Below, piece after piece: positions 44,402 through 54,321 of a stretch of DNA of 54,755 bases. Every line of letters begins with the position of its first letter. Position 1 is the first letter of the stretch. The translations under genes were made by a program, and so were the position numbers. The notes beneath the pieces were generated by a model. It was given only the letters and a program-made list of their open reading frames with translations, did not search any database and had not been told where the DNA came from. The stretch covers positions 1 through 54,755 of the forward strand of contig CALAKU010000099.1 of assembly GCA_937922925.1 (NCBI GenBank), in the 5' to 3' direction. Source of the stretch: an uncultured Arenicella sp. (lineage in GTDB: Bacteria; Pseudomonadota; Gammaproteobacteria; Arenicellales; Arenicellaceae).

Positions 44402-44974
44402 TCATAAAAAAGGTAAGAAATGTAAATACAAATGTTCTTCAATGGTGGCTCCGGATTGCGCGTCACCGAGCAAATCATCAAAAGCCCCAAAGTTGATTAA
44501 GGTATAGAGCAAATTGCCAGCCAGCATCTTAGAAGCATTGGAAGAATCCGTCACCTTTGAGGTGTCCATCACGAGCTTGACCAAACTGGTAATGGTTTGC
44601 ATTAATAAATTCATTAACTTGGCCAAGGAAGCGCGCAAACTTGGGTAGCGCTCATTAATACCGAGTAAGTCTTGGCTAATGAATCGAAACTGCTGCAGCA
44701 CATCGGACACTACCGCGAGGCTTGCGAGTGTTTCTTTTGCATCACCTTTGGCTTGCTTGGTAATCTCTTGCAAGCTAACCAAAACGCGGGCGTGATACTG
44801 CGCATACAGTTCTTCGACAACTTGCTCTTTACCCTTAAAGTGATAATACAAATTACCGGGGCTGATGTTCATTTCATTGGCGAGATCAACACTGGTGACA
44901 TTGCTTTCACCGCGCTCGTTGAGTAGCACTAAGGCTACATCCAATATCAGTTCTCGTGTGCTCATCTTGGCCAT
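44402..44974 (-). CDS. phaD: TetR family regulator (PhaD-like)
   Basis: A regulator of about 190 residues. The N-terminal helix-turn-helix is ILDVALVLLNERGESNVTSV and NEMNISPGNLYYHFKGKEQV. The C-terminal ligand part resembles PhaD, the TetR regulator of Pseudomonas PHA genes. The ATG at 44974 (MAKMSTREL) was chosen; the frame extends to 45004 and an inner ATG lies at 44965. No strong ribosome-binding site favours one. It is first in a transcript with the PHA_gran_rgn and H1-phasin genes and may also act on the second phasin gene upstream. Confidence 0.82.
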   Translation of the reverse strand: MAKMSTRELILDVALVLLNERGESNVTSVDLANEMNISPGNLYYHFKGKEQVVEELYAQYHARVLVSLQEITKQAKGDAKETLASLAVVSDVLQQFRFISQDLLGINERYPSLRASLAKLMNLLMQTITSLVKLVMDTSKVTDSSNASKMLAGNLLYTLINFGAFDDLLGDAQSGATIEEHLYLHFLPFL

Positions 44975-45041
44975 ACAAGCAGTGTAGCAAGAGAAGCCGA
45001 ACAATGGGAAGTGTGACGCATACCAGCTGACCGACTACTGC

Positions 45042-45081
45042 AAAAAAAAGCCCCGGCCAATGTGGTTAGTGGCCGAGGCTT
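45042..45081 (-). terminator. Rho-independent terminator after phasin gene
   Basis: Read on the minus strand, AAGCC-T-CGGCCA pairs with TGGCCG-G-GGCTT around a short loop and is followed by an eight-base T-run. It lies about 75 bases past the stop of the 175-residue phasin and separates that gene from phaD. Confidence 0.9.
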
Positions 45082-45156
45082 GGTCTTAGGCCGAGGAGGC
45101 CTAAGTACGTTCAGCGATACTATCGATTCAACTGTAACGTAGATCAGCAGGGTTGG

Positions 45157-45684
45157 TTACGCTGATTTTTTCAGGTCTTTACTTAAAGACTCTAGGCGTT
45201 GAGACAAGCCTTGCAAGCGAGCTGACAAGTCAACTTTGGTGCTTAGCTTGGTCAAACGAGTTTTGGCAACTTCAATTTGCTCTTCAACGTTAGCCCGGCT
45301 CTCTTTCAATCGAGTTTCGGCTTCGTCTTGAACTTTCTCGCCGCGAGCAACCAAGTCTTCAACAAACTCAACACTGTCTTCGTTGAACTTGGCAACGCGC
45401 GCTTTGATGTCGTCGTTGGCTTTTTCAGCACGAGTAGTGACTTCGTCGTAAGTGCGGCCGATTGCGCCTAGGTAGGCCAACCATGCTTGACGAGCAACAC
45501 CGCGAGCGTTGTCTACGTTCTTAGATACTTTGGCAAATACAGTTTCAGCAGCGGTTTCAACTGCATCTTCAACCGCGTCTACGGCTTCAACGATTTCTTT
45601 CTTTGCTTTCGTTACGTCTTTCTTCACTGCTTTAGTTGATACTTTTTTAGCAGGAGCTTTAGTTGATACTTTTTTAGTTGCCAT
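45157..45684 (-). CDS. Phasin family protein
   Basis: A 175-residue granule-coat protein. A short Lys/Thr/Ala-rich start (KKVSTKAPAKKVSTKAVKK, residues 4-22) precedes an Ala/Val helix and the phasin core GVARQAWLAYLGAIGRTYDE, then long coiled amphipathic helices (RLQGLSQRLESLSKDLKK). It resembles PhaI/PhaF N-terminal domains. GGAGG stands just upstream of the ATG, and a strong terminator follows, so it is probably an abundant single-gene product. Its basic N-terminus is a short version of the H1-like domain of the other phasin, so the two may be paralogues. Confidence 0.88.
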   Translation of the reverse strand: MATKKVSTKAPAKKVSTKAVKKDVTKAKKEIVEAVDAVEDAVETAAETVFAKVSKNVDNARGVARQAWLAYLGAIGRTYDEVTTRAEKANDDIKARVAKFNEDSVEFVEDLVARGEKVQDEAETRLKESRANVEEQIEVAKTRLTKLSTKVDLSARLQGLSQRLESLSKDLKKSA

Positions 45685-45744
45685 GATTGGCCTCCGAATA
45701 AAGTTGGTGTTCGATTTCGATGAGGCGTACTTTACGCATCCTGT

Positions 45745-45780
45745 TTAGAAATCGCCCCCTAATTAGAAAATCCTTTCTAA
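45745..45780. promoter_or_regulatory. TTAGAAA repeats upstream of the phasin gene
   Basis: TTAGAAA occurs at 45745-45751 and 45763-45769, and its inverse TTTCTAA at 45774-45780. The last two make a perfect stem of seven with four bases between. They lie 60-95 bases upstream of the phasin ATG. A likely operator, possibly for the PhaD-like regulator. Confidence 0.45.
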
Positions 45781-45807
45781 AGGCGCGCCAACATTGGCTT
45801 GATCAGC

Positions 45808-46278
45808 TTATTCGCCAAGCAAGGTTTTCTTAGCTTGATTGATTTGCTTGGCTAATGCGTCAGAACCGCCTCGATCTGGATGCAGCTTTTGCATTAGTTT
45901 TTTGTGTGCAAGTCTGATTTCATCTGGCGAAGCATCAATCGTCAAACCAAGAATATCGGCGGCTTGCTCGCGGGTCATCGCCTCACTGCTTGACGCCGGA
46001 GGCGATGCTTGTTCTGTTTGACCAAAGGCTTTCTTGATAATAGGGATGTATTGCGCGAATTGCGCTACTCGGGCCATGAGTGCCAACAAGGCGGCAAGAA
46101 GCCCCATTAACCACGGAGCGCGACCCATCAATACCAGAATGAGAATCGCGGCAGCAGCGCCATAAAGCACCGCTTTTTTTAGAAAACTCGCGCGTTGGGC
46201 CTCAGGCAAAGACTTCCAGCGTTTTAAACTGAACAAAACAGCGGCGATGAACCCAACAAGTAATAGCGAATAAAGCAT
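45808..46278 (-). CDS. Membrane-anchored DnaJ-domain protein
   Basis: A 156-residue protein with an N-terminal helix (SLLLVGFIAAVLFSL), a second hydrophobic hairpin (about 36-72) and a C-terminal J domain that carries HPDRGG (133-138). It would recruit an Hsp70 to the membrane; Tim14/Pam18-like proteins with the same layout occur widely in proteobacteria. A longer frame begins at 46353, but the ATG at 46278 gives the membrane helix at the start and fits the family. Confidence 0.88.
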   Translation of the reverse strand: MLYSLLLVGFIAAVLFSLKRWKSLPEAQRASFLKKAVLYGAAAAILILVLMGRAPWLMGLLAALLALMARVAQFAQYIPIIKKAFGQTEQASPPASSSEAMTREQAADILGLTIDASPDEIRLAHKKLMQKLHPDRGGSDALAKQINQAKKTLLGE

Positions 46279-46421
46279 GAGAAAAATGCAGCTCTGGTAC
46301 GTATTGCTATAATAGGTGGATAACGACGGCTTGCATAGCGAGCTGTCGACCACCGTGGTTTAATCGTATCCAGAAGCTCAATTGATAAACCTCTACAGGA
46401 AACCTAAGGCCGAATAACATA

Positions 46422-47675
46422 ATGACAACTCCTCTCGTTCAAGACTTGTGCGATTTTCTCGCGACTTCCCCAACGCCTTTTCATGCCACATGCAACCTAC
46501 TAACGGCTTTTACCGATGCAGGTTTTACCAAGCTCGATGAAAAAGAGTCTTGGAAAATTCAAGCAAATAGCGCTTATGTCATTACACGCAATGACTCATC
46601 CATTGTCGCATTTCGAAGTGGCGCAGACCTGAACGCCGGCATTCAAATGCTGGGCGCGCATACTGACAGCCCTTGTTTACGGATCAAGCCGAATGCTGAG
46701 ATTCACTCTCAAGGCTACGCGCAACTCGGGGTTGAGGTGTACGGTGGTGCGCTTTTGCATCCGTGGTTAGATCGAGACTTATCTATCGCCGGGCGAGTGA
46801 GTGGCGTCGACGACAAAGGCGAGTTATTCAACGAGCTTATTGACTTCAAAGAACCCATCGCCATTATTCCAAATTTAGCGATCCATTTAGATCGTGAAGC
46901 CAATAGCAAGCGGGCAATTAACCCGCAGCGTCATCTGCCTTTGATTATTGGCCAAATGCAGGCGTTCGATTTTAAAGCTTTGGTTGCCGAACAATGTAAG
47001 ACCTCGGTCAAGCAGGTTTTAGATTACGAGCTATCGTGTTACGACGTGCAGGCTCCCCAAGTCACCGGGCTCAACAAAGACTTTTTGTGCTCAGCTCGAC
47101 TGGACAATTTACTAAGCACCTATCTCGCTGCGCGCGCGCTTCTGGACTCAGATCAGGACAAGGCCAGCTTATTTGTTGCCAATGATCATGAAGAAGTCGG
47201 CTCCGCTTCGGCCTGCGGTGCACAAGGGCCGTTTTTAAAATCGGTGCTGGAGCGACTTACTCATTCGGCACCAGAGTTAACGCAATTGATTTCGCGTTCT
47301 ATGATGCTTTCTTGCGATAACGCGCATGGCATACACCCTAATTATGCCGATAAGCACGATGCCAACCATGGGCCAATTTTAAACCAAGGCCCGGTCATCA
47401 AAATCAACAATAATCAGCGTTATGCTACCAATAGCGTGACGTCGGCAAAATTTCAGCACTTGTGTGAGCAGGCTAACATCCCGGTACAACAATTTGTAAC
47501 GCGCAGTGACATGGCGTGTGGCAGTACAATAGGCCCGATCACTGCTAGCGAATTGGGCATCGATACCTTAGACATAGGTGCACCGCAATGGGCTATGCAC
47601 TCTATCCGTGAGACCGCGGGCACTAAAGACTGCGACTATTTGTATCGAGCCTGCCTGGCTTTTCTGGCGGCTTGA
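46422..47675 (+). CDS. apeB: M18 family aminopeptidase
   Basis: A zinc aminopeptidase (417 residues) that removes N-terminal residues, typically acidic, from peptides. Metal and active-site motifs are GAHTDSPCLRIKP, VANDHEEVGSASACGAQGP and SCDNAHGIHPNY, with SDMACGSTIGPITAS and LDIGAPQWAMHSIRE toward the C-terminus. The start SPTPFHAT is typical of the family. Followed at 58 bases by oadG on the same strand. Confidence 0.95.
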   Translation: MTTPLVQDLCDFLATSPTPFHATCNLLTAFTDAGFTKLDEKESWKIQANSAYVITRNDSSIVAFRSGADLNAGIQMLGAHTDSPCLRIKPNAEIHSQGYAQLGVEVYGGALLHPWLDRDLSIAGRVSGVDDKGELFNELIDFKEPIAIIPNLAIHLDREANSKRAINPQRHLPLIIGQMQAFDFKALVAEQCKTSVKQVLDYELSCYDVQAPQVTGLNKDFLCSARLDNLLSTYLAARALLDSDQDKASLFVANDHEEVGSASACGAQGPFLKSVLERLTHSAPELTQLISRSMMLSCDNAHGIHPNYADKHDANHGPILNQGPVIKINNNQRYATNSVTSAKFQHLCEQANIPVQQFVTRSDMACGSTIGPITASELGIDTLDIGAPQWAMHSIRETAGTKDCDYLYRACLAFLAA

Positions 47676-47732
47676 AACCTTTGGATGCGCACTTTGGTGT
47701 AAACTAAGCGGCTATTTATCGGCGAGGCCAAC

Positions 47733-47981
47733 ATGCAAGACACTCTTATCGACCAAGGACTGAATCTAATGCTTTATGGCATGGGTACCGTCTTCGTCTT
47801 TTTAACCTTATTGGTATTTGCTACCACTTTGATGTCTCGCTTGGTTACTCGCTGGGCTCCAGAGCCGAGTAAAAACGAAACGCCGGTCCTGGCTGACGCT
47901 AGCCCTTCCGGCAATGTGAATGCCACGACCTTGCAAGTCATTAAAAAGGCCATTGCTGCTCACCGCAAAAAACGCGGCTAG
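47733..47981 (+). CDS. oadG: Oxaloacetate decarboxylase gamma subunit
   Basis: A small membrane protein (82 residues) that holds the alpha and beta subunits of the sodium pump together. One helix at about 10-32 (GLNLMLYGMGTVFVFLTLLV) and a polar tail ending in AAHRKKRG. The GLxLMLxGMGxVFxFL signature is characteristic. It heads the operon oadG-oadA-oadB; GAGG lies just before the ATG. Confidence 0.9.
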   Translation: MQDTLIDQGLNLMLYGMGTVFVFLTLLVFATTLMSRLVTRWAPEPSKNETPVLADASPSGNVNATTLQVIKKAIAAHRKKRG

Positions 47982-48054
47982 TTCGCTGCTTTTTATCTAT
48001 TGCCGTCGCCTGTTGTTGAATCACCTCCCCCTATCTCAATTCTAGTAAATAACT

Positions 48055-49854
48055 ATGCCAACTAAACTGGGTATTACCGAAGTCGTTCTACGCGACGCGC
48101 ATCAATCTTTACTCGCTACGCGTATGCGCATTGACGACATGCTGCCGATTGCTGAAAAACTCGATGCCATTGGGTTTTGGTCTATGGAGTCGTGGGGCGG
48201 CGCAACCTTTGATTCGTGCATTCGCTTCTTAGGCGAAGACCCCTGGGATCGCATTCGAGAAATCAAAAAAGTCATGCCCAATACCCCGCAACAAATGCTG
48301 TTTCGTGGGCAGAACATCCTAGGCTACCGACATTACGCCGACGATGTAGTCGACAAATTTGTTGAGCGCTGCGCCGTCAATGGCATCGATGTATTTCGTG
48401 TGTTCGATGCCATGAACGACATGCGTAATATCACCACGGCCTTGAAAGCCGTAAACAAAGTGGGTAAACACGCTCAAGGTACTCTCTCGTATACCGTCAG
48501 CCCAGTTCACAATACCCAACTCTGGTTGGACATGGCAAAGGCACTTGAAGACGCAGGCGCGGACTCAATCTGCATAAAAGACATGGCGGGCTTGCTCAAG
48601 CCCTATGTAGGTTACGAGCTGGTCACTGAGTTAAAGAAGTGTGTTGATATTCCAATTCAATTGCACGCTCATGCCACCACCGGATTAAGTACCGCAACGA
48701 TTACCAAATGCGTGGAAGCAGGCATCGACAACGTCGACACCTCGATCTCATCCATGTCGATGACCTACGGCCACTCTGCCACCGAATCGGTGGTGTCTAT
48801 TTTTGAAGACGGCGACCGAGATACCGGTTTAGACATTGCCAAGCTTGAAGAAATCGCTGCCTATTTTCGTAATGTACGAAAAAAGTACGCCCAATTTGAA
48901 GGCTCACTTAAAGGCGTAGATTCGCGCATATTGGTCGCTCAGGTACCCGGTGGCATGCTCACTAATATGGAGAATCAGTTACGCCAACAAGGCGCTGAAG
49001 ATAAACTCGACGAGGTCTTAGCTGAAATCCCACGCGTACGCGAAGACCTTGGTTTCATACCCTTAGTAACGCCAACATCGCAAATTGTGGGCACTCAATC
49101 GGTGATTAATGTCTTGATGGGCGAGCGCTACAAGAACATCGCCAAAGAAACGGCAGGCGTGTTGCGTGGCGAATATGGTGCTACCCCCGCACCGGTCAAC
49201 AAAGACGTTCAATCTCGGGTTCTAGAAGACGGAGAACAAGCCATTACCTGCCGCCCAGCCGATTTACTCGACAATGAAATGGCCGCGCTCAGCAAAGAGT
49301 TCGACAATCTGGTAAGCGAACATGGCCTAACAACCAAGCAAGGCGACGATTATATTGATGACGTTTTGACTTACGCCTTGTTCCCGCAGGTTGGTTTGAA
49401 CTTCGTCAAGAATCGTGACAATCCAAGCGCTTTTGAGCCAGCACCAAGCGGTAAAATTAGCAGCGCGCCAACCACCGACGCTGGCGAAGAAATTTACACT
49501 GTCGAGGTTGATGGAAAAGAATACACGGTGACAGTTAATGAAGGCGGTGATATCACTGGCATCAAATCACCCCTTGGCGTGTCTGGAGTTGGCGCTTCTG
49601 GGGCAAGCGGAGCCACTTCCTCCGCGCCCGTTGCCAGTGGTGGCGAACCTGTCGCGGCGCCCTTGGCAGGCAACGTAATAAAAGTTGCTGTAAAACCCGG
49701 CCAAATGATCAAGGCCGGAGATACCGTATTGATTCTCGAAGCCATGAAAATGGAAACCAATGTTTCAGCGCCCAAAGATGGTCAAATCACCAGCATCGAT
49801 GTTAGTGAAGGCGATGCGGTGACCACTGGCGACACCTTGCTCAACATTGCTTAG
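48055..49854 (+). CDS. oadA: Oxaloacetate decarboxylase alpha subunit (biotin protein)
   Basis: Transfers the carboxyl group of oxaloacetate to biotin; the 599-residue chain contains the carboxyltransferase domain and a C-terminal biotin carrier domain. [19 protein letters not shown] at the start, [20 protein letters not shown] with the catalytic lysine, and [14 protein letters not shown] with metal-binding His residues. A Gly/Ser/Ala-rich linker (about 505-525) leads to the biotin site EAMKMETNV (Lys565). The sequence is complete. OadB follows 9 bases downstream. Confidence 0.97.
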   Translation: MPTKLGITEVVLRDAHQSLLATRMRIDDMLPIAEKLDAIGFWSMESWGGATFDSCIRFLGEDPWDRIREIKKVMPNTPQQMLFRGQNILGYRHYADDVVDKFVERCAVNGIDVFRVFDAMNDMRNITTALKAVNKVGKHAQGTLSYTVSPVHNTQLWLDMAKALEDAGADSICIKDMAGLLKPYVGYELVTELKKCVDIPIQLHAHATTGLSTATITKCVEAGIDNVDTSISSMSMTYGHSATESVVSIFEDGDRDTGLDIAKLEEIAAYFRNVRKKYAQFEGSLKGVDSRILVAQVPGGMLTNMENQLRQQGAEDKLDEVLAEIPRVREDLGFIPLVTPTSQIVGTQSVINVLMGERYKNIAKETAGVLRGEYGATPAPVNKDVQSRVLEDGEQAITCRPADLLDNEMAALSKEFDNLVSEHGLTTKQGDDYIDDVLTYALFPQVGLNFVKNRDNPSAFEPAPSGKISSAPTTDAGEEIYTVEVDGKEYTVTVNEGGDITGIKSPLGVSGVGASGASGATSSAPVASGGEPVAAPLAGNVIKVAVKPGQMIKAGDTVLILEAMKMETNVSAPKDGQITSIDVSEGDAVTTGDTLLNIA

Positions 49855-49863
49855 GCCGCTCCT

Positions 49864-51036
49864 ATGGAAAATCTAACAAATCTTTGGTTATCATCTGGGT
49901 TGGCGCAATTGCAATTTGGTCAATTAGTCATGATGCTGGTTGGCTTGGGCTTATTGTTCTTAGCCATCCGCAAGGGTTTTGAACCTCTTCTATTGGTTCC
50001 AATCGGCTTCGGTACAATTTTGGTTAACATCCCCGGCGCCGGGTTTGATCTGGCACCCGTGTACGACCAATTCGGCCACTTGGAGAGCCCCGGCGGTTTG
50101 CTGTACTACATTTATCACATTGGTATCGAAACCGGCCTATTCCCGTTATTGATATTTATGGGCGTCGGCGCAATGACCGATTTTGGCCCACTGCTGGCGA
50201 ATCCGCGAACACTACTGCTTGGCGCAGCAGCTCAGGTTGGCATCTTTTCAACTGTGCTTGGCGCGGTGGCTCTAGGCCACTTTGGTATTTTGGATTTTAG
50301 TATCCGCGATGCGGCTTCCATTGGCATTATTGGCGGCGCCGACGGGCCCACTGCGATATTTGTTACCAGTAAATTGTCGCCTGAGCTACTTGGTGCCGTG
50401 GCCGTGGCCGCCTATTCGTATATGGCTTTGGTTCCAATCATTCAGCCACCGATTATGCGCGCCTTTACCACGCAAGCCGAGCGCGAAATTAAAATGGAGC
50501 AACTGCGCCCGGTGTCGCAATCTGAGAAAATTGTATTCCCCTTAACCTTATTAATATTAGTCGCGTTTTTACTCCCAGATGCCGCCCCGCTTTTGGGCAT
50601 GTTTTGCTTTGGTAACTTGATGAAAGAATGCGGCGTAGTTAATCGGCTCAGTGACACCACGCAAAACGCCTTGATCAATATTGTCACCATCTTTTTAGGT
50701 TTAGGTGTCGGCTCCAAAATGAGTGCCGAAAAATTCTTGAATGTCGAAACCTTGGGCATTCTTGGTCTTGGGGCCGTAGCGTTTTGCATAGGCACAGCAG
50801 CCGGAGTTTTAATGGCTAAATTGCTGAATCGCTTTTCGTCCACGCAGATCAATCCTTTGATCGGCGCGGCAGGCGTATCGGCCGTTCCCATGGCTGCGCG
50901 CGTTGCCAACAAAGTTGGCCTTGAAGCAAACCCGCAAAACTTTTTATTAATGCATGCCATGGGCCCCAATGTCGCTGGCGTGATCGGTTCAGCCGTCGCG
51001 GCTGGGGTCATGATCAACCTCGTGGCTGGCTTTTAG
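49864..51036 (+). CDS. oadB: Oxaloacetate decarboxylase beta subunit (sodium pump)
   Basis: The membrane subunit (390 residues) that decarboxylates carboxybiotin and exports Na+. About nine helices are expected. [58 protein letters not shown] (with the conserved Asp) and [13 protein letters not shown] are family signatures. [19 protein letters not shown] near the C-terminus is conserved too. With NhaC and the AGCS symporter nearby, it adds to the sodium-cycle genes of this region. Confidence 0.96.
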   Translation: MENLTNLWLSSGLAQLQFGQLVMMLVGLGLLFLAIRKGFEPLLLVPIGFGTILVNIPGAGFDLAPVYDQFGHLESPGGLLYYIYHIGIETGLFPLLIFMGVGAMTDFGPLLANPRTLLLGAAAQVGIFSTVLGAVALGHFGILDFSIRDAASIGIIGGADGPTAIFVTSKLSPELLGAVAVAAYSYMALVPIIQPPIMRAFTTQAEREIKMEQLRPVSQSEKIVFPLTLLILVAFLLPDAAPLLGMFCFGNLMKECGVVNRLSDTTQNALINIVTIFLGLGVGSKMSAEKFLNVETLGILGLGAVAFCIGTAAGVLMAKLLNRFSSTQINPLIGAAGVSAVPMAARVANKVGLEANPQNFLLMHAMGPNVAGVIGSAVAAGVMINLVAGF

Positions 51037-51083
51037 CCGCAGGCAATCTCGTCAACCGTATTTCCTGTTTTTGAGCTTAAACA

Positions 51084-51602
51084 ATGATTTATTCACTCGG
51101 CGACAAACAACCCAAAATCGCAGACAGCGCCTATGTTGTAGACTCGGCTCAGCTTATCGGTAATGTTATTTTAAAAGCACATAGCAGCGTTTGGTTTAAC
51201 GCCGTGCTGCGGGCCGATAACGACTTGATCGAAATTGGTGAAGGCAGCAATGTGCAAGACGGCAGCGTATTACACGTAGATCCGGGCTGCCCATTGCGCA
51301 TCGCCGAAGACGTCACGATCGGCCACAATGTCACCTTGCACGGCTGTCATATCGGCCGTGGCAGCTTGATTGGGATCAACTCGGTGGTACTCAATAACGC
51401 CAAGATCGGCGAGTATTGCGTCATTGGTGCAAACAGCTTAGTCACCGAGAATATGGACATTCCCAATGGATCACTGGTGATGGGCTCGCCAGCTAAAGTT
51501 GTGCAAACTCTGGATGAGACGACGCACAAGCAATTGTTACAAGGTGCCAAGCATTACGTCGAAAAGGCGAGCGACTACCGAACAAACTTAAAGCCCATTT
51601 AG
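51084..51602 (+). CDS. Gamma-carbonic anhydrase family protein (YrdA-like)
   Basis: A left-handed beta-helix hexapeptide-repeat protein (172 residues). Metal-binding histidines are seen in VLHVDPG and IGHNVTLHGCHIG; WFNAVLRADNDLIEIGEGSN and NSLVTENMDIPNGSLVMG are typical. Family members hydrate CO2 or have lost that activity (YrdA, PaaY, CaiE). It follows the oad operon by 47 bases on the same strand. Since the decarboxylase releases CO2, hydration to bicarbonate would fit, but this is inference. Confidence 0.9.
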   Translation: MIYSLGDKQPKIADSAYVVDSAQLIGNVILKAHSSVWFNAVLRADNDLIEIGEGSNVQDGSVLHVDPGCPLRIAEDVTIGHNVTLHGCHIGRGSLIGINSVVLNNAKIGEYCVIGANSLVTENMDIPNGSLVMGSPAKVVQTLDETTHKQLLQGAKHYVEKASDYRTNLKPI

Positions 51603-51941
51603 AGCGGCTGATTACGTCACGTCTTGGCGGCTTTTTACAGTCGTTTATTTATCTTGGCTTTTAGGCAAGGGAGGGTCTTTTCGTCGCTGCTTCCTTTTTT
51701 GCCCGATCCTTTTTTGTCTCTTCTCGTTTTACTCCTTCTCCTTCTTTGTATTTCCTTCTAATTCTTACCAAAGCGGTTTCGCAAGGCTTAGTACTTCTCT
51801 TGTTTGTGCTCAGTTTATGGACAGTTATCAATATTTCGAAAAATGGTTATCTAAATATTCAATCGATATCGAATAAACAATTAATTTTTTAGGTGTATAG
51901 TTTAGTCGGATATAAACACCCTTGCTATCGAGGACTCAATC
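51603..51941. other. Intergenic region with a pyrimidine-rich stretch and katG leader
   Basis: A 339-base gap without a gene. From about 51670 to 51770 the plus strand is strongly rich in C and T (for example CTCCTTCTCCTTCTTTG). A perfect palindrome TCGATATCGA lies at 51863-51872, about 70 bases before katG, and could be a regulatory site. TATAGT at 51896-51901 may be a -10 box, with no clear -35. I see no obvious terminator for the oad operon or the carbonic anhydrase gene. Confidence 0.5.
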
Positions 51942-54161
51942 ATGCTAAGAAAACTCCTACCGCTTGTTGCCTCTGCGGCCATTGTTTTGGCCGCCTCATT
52001 AGGCTCAACAATCACCCTTGCCGACACACGCGCCAAAACCAATCAGTTTTGGTGGCCGCAAAAACTCGACCTAAAAGCGCTGCGCCAACATGACCCTGCC
52101 TCAAACCCTTATGGCGAAGACTTTGACTATGCGACTGAATTTGCCAGCTTGGATTTAGACGCCGTTAAAGCGGATCTCGCCGCGCTCATGACCGACTCAC
52201 AAGATTGGTGGCCAGCCGATTACGGCCACTATGGCCCATTTTTTATCCGCATGGCTTGGCATGCTGCTGGCACCTATCGAGTGCACGATGGTCGAGGTGG
52301 CGCTGCTGGCGGCCAATTGCGTTTGGAACCACTTAATAGCTGGCCAGACAATGCCAACCTAGATAAGGCTCGGCGTTTGCTATGGCCGATTAAAGCCAAA
52401 TACGGGCGTAAACTCTCATGGGCCGATTTATTTGTCTTAACCGGCAATGTTGCACTGGAATCAATGGGTTTTAAAACCTTTGGCTATGCTGGTGGTCGCG
52501 AAGACGACTACGAACCCGATTTAGTTTACTGGGGGCCTGAGAAAGAATTCTTGGCTCGTGAGCGGTTTGGTAAAGACGGAAAATTACAACGCCCGCTTGG
52601 CGCCTCACGCATGGGTTTGATTTACGTTAACCCCGAAGGCCCAAACAGCAATCACAATCCCCTGGACGCCGCACGTGAGATTCGCCTAACTTTCGGCCGA
52701 ATGGCAATGAACGACGCCGAAACTGTTGCCTTAATAGCAGGCGGCCACACCTTCGGTAAAGCCCATGGTGCGCGCAGCGAGAAAGATTGCGTAGGCGCTG
52801 CTCCGGCAGGAGCCTCAATCGAACAGCAAGGTCTAGGCTGGAAAAACAAATGCGGTTCAGGCAAGGCCGAAGATACCGTGACCAGCGGTTTGGAAGGCGC
52901 GTGGACAGCGAACCCGGCCAAATGGACAAGTCAATACGTTGATTTTCTACTCGCTTTTGACTGGAAACAAAGCAAAGCGCCTACCGGTGCCGTGCAATGG
53001 ATTCCAACGGACCCAGCAACCGCAAACTTGGTACCCGACGCACATATCAAAGACAAGCGTCACGCACCTATTATGCTGACCACCGATATCGCCTTAAAAG
53101 AAGACCCGGCTTATCGTGAGGTTATCGAGCGATTTCAAAAAGACCCAACCGCCTTCGAAGATGCCTTTGCTCGAGCTTGGTTTAAGCTCACTCACCGAGA
53201 CATGGGCCCGCGCGCGCGCTACCTTGGTGACGATGTGCCCAGCGAAGTCTTAAACTGGCAGGACCCCATCCCCGAGGTCGATCACAAACTAGTGTCTAAG
53301 CGCGATATCAACAATCTAAAAGCGGCCATTCTTGGCACGACGTTAAACAATAGTGAATTGGTCAAAGCAGCTTGGGCATCGGCGTCAAGTTACCGAGCCA
53401 CCGATTTGCGCGGCGGTGCAAATGGCGGCCGTGTACGCTTAGCTCCACAAAAAGATTGGGCTGCGAATGAACCCGACAATTTGGCCAAAGTGCTAAACGA
53501 ATTGGCAAGCATCCAACAAGACTTTAATACCAAAGCCAGAGGTGGAAAACAGGTTTCCATGGCAGATTTAATCGTCCTCGCTGGCGCAGCCGGTATTGAA
53601 CGCGCAGCCGCTGACGCAGGTCATTCGCTTAGCGTGCCATTTACGCCCGGTCGCGCAGACGCCAGCCAAGAACAAACCATTGTCGCCTCTTTCACTGCGC
53701 TGGAACCAAGCGCCGATGGATTTCGCAACTTTTTTGATGGCGACGCCGCGATTTCTCCTGCAGAAATGCTAGTGGATAAAGCCTCATTGCTTAATTTAAG
53801 TGTGCCGGAGATGACAGTTCTCGTCGGCGGCATGCGCGCTTTGAATGCCAATACTGGCGGAACACCACATGGCGTATTCACCGACAAGCCTGGCGTCTTA
53901 AGTAACGATTTTTTCGTCCACCTCTTAGATATGTCGACCGAGTGGCAAAAGACCGAGAATGACGGAATTTACCAAGGCGTCGACCGAAGCAATGGCGAGG
54001 TCAAATGGACGGCCACTCCAGTTGATTTGATCTTTGGTTCTAATTCCGAGCTTCGTACGGTTGCCGAGGTTTATGCATCGGATGATGGCGAAGCAAAATT
54101 CATTAGTGACTTCGTACAGGCTTGGAACAAAGTAATGATGGCCGACCGATTCGATTTATAA
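51942..54161 (+). CDS. katG: Catalase-peroxidase KatG with signal peptide
   Basis: A bifunctional heme enzyme (739 residues) that destroys hydrogen peroxide. A Sec signal (residues 1-28, ending LADTR) suggests export to the periplasm, unlike common cytosolic KatG. Distal Arg103, Trp106 and His107 are in [11 protein letters not shown], proximal His269 is in [12 protein letters not shown]. The Met-Tyr-Trp cross-link needed for catalase action is intact: Trp106, Tyr228 ([10 protein letters not shown]) and Met254 ([10 protein letters not shown]). The second, non-heme domain is complete to the C-terminus ([12 protein letters not shown]). A strong terminator follows. Confidence 0.96.
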   Translation: MLRKLLPLVASAAIVLAASLGSTITLADTRAKTNQFWWPQKLDLKALRQHDPASNPYGEDFDYATEFASLDLDAVKADLAALMTDSQDWWPADYGHYGPFFIRMAWHAAGTYRVHDGRGGAAGGQLRLEPLNSWPDNANLDKARRLLWPIKAKYGRKLSWADLFVLTGNVALESMGFKTFGYAGGREDDYEPDLVYWGPEKEFLARERFGKDGKLQRPLGASRMGLIYVNPEGPNSNHNPLDAAREIRLTFGRMAMNDAETVALIAGGHTFGKAHGARSEKDCVGAAPAGASIEQQGLGWKNKCGSGKAEDTVTSGLEGAWTANPAKWTSQYVDFLLAFDWKQSKAPTGAVQWIPTDPATANLVPDAHIKDKRHAPIMLTTDIALKEDPAYREVIERFQKDPTAFEDAFARAWFKLTHRDMGPRARYLGDDVPSEVLNWQDPIPEVDHKLVSKRDINNLKAAILGTTLNNSELVKAAWASASSYRATDLRGGANGGRVRLAPQKDWAANEPDNLAKVLNELASIQQDFNTKARGGKQVSMADLIVLAGAAGIERAAADAGHSLSVPFTPGRADASQEQTIVASFTALEPSADGFRNFFDGDAAISPAEMLVDKASLLNLSVPEMTVLVGGMRALNANTGGTPHGVFTDKPGVLSNDFFVHLLDMSTEWQKTENDGIYQGVDRSNGEVKWTATPVDLIFGSNSELRTVAEVYASDDGEAKFISDFVQAWNKVMMADRFDL

Positions 54162-54204
54162 GCACGCTTTATCAAGGGGAGCGTACCGACGCGGGACGAT
54201 TTGG

Positions 54205-54231
54205 GGCGGCGCTTTATGCGCCGCCTTTTTT
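54205..54231 (+). terminator. Rho-independent terminator after katG
   Basis: GGCGGCGC (54205-54212) and GCGCCGCC (54218-54225) form a perfect stem of eight with a five-base loop and a T6 tail. It lies 43 bases past the katG stop. Confidence 0.93.
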
Positions 54232-54321
54232 GCAAACAATAATTAAGGATAAAGATCAAGTCTGGCGAGAGAACGTTAAATCCGTTACATTTGCGCACTC
54301 TACGATTTGCCGAGCATTCCC

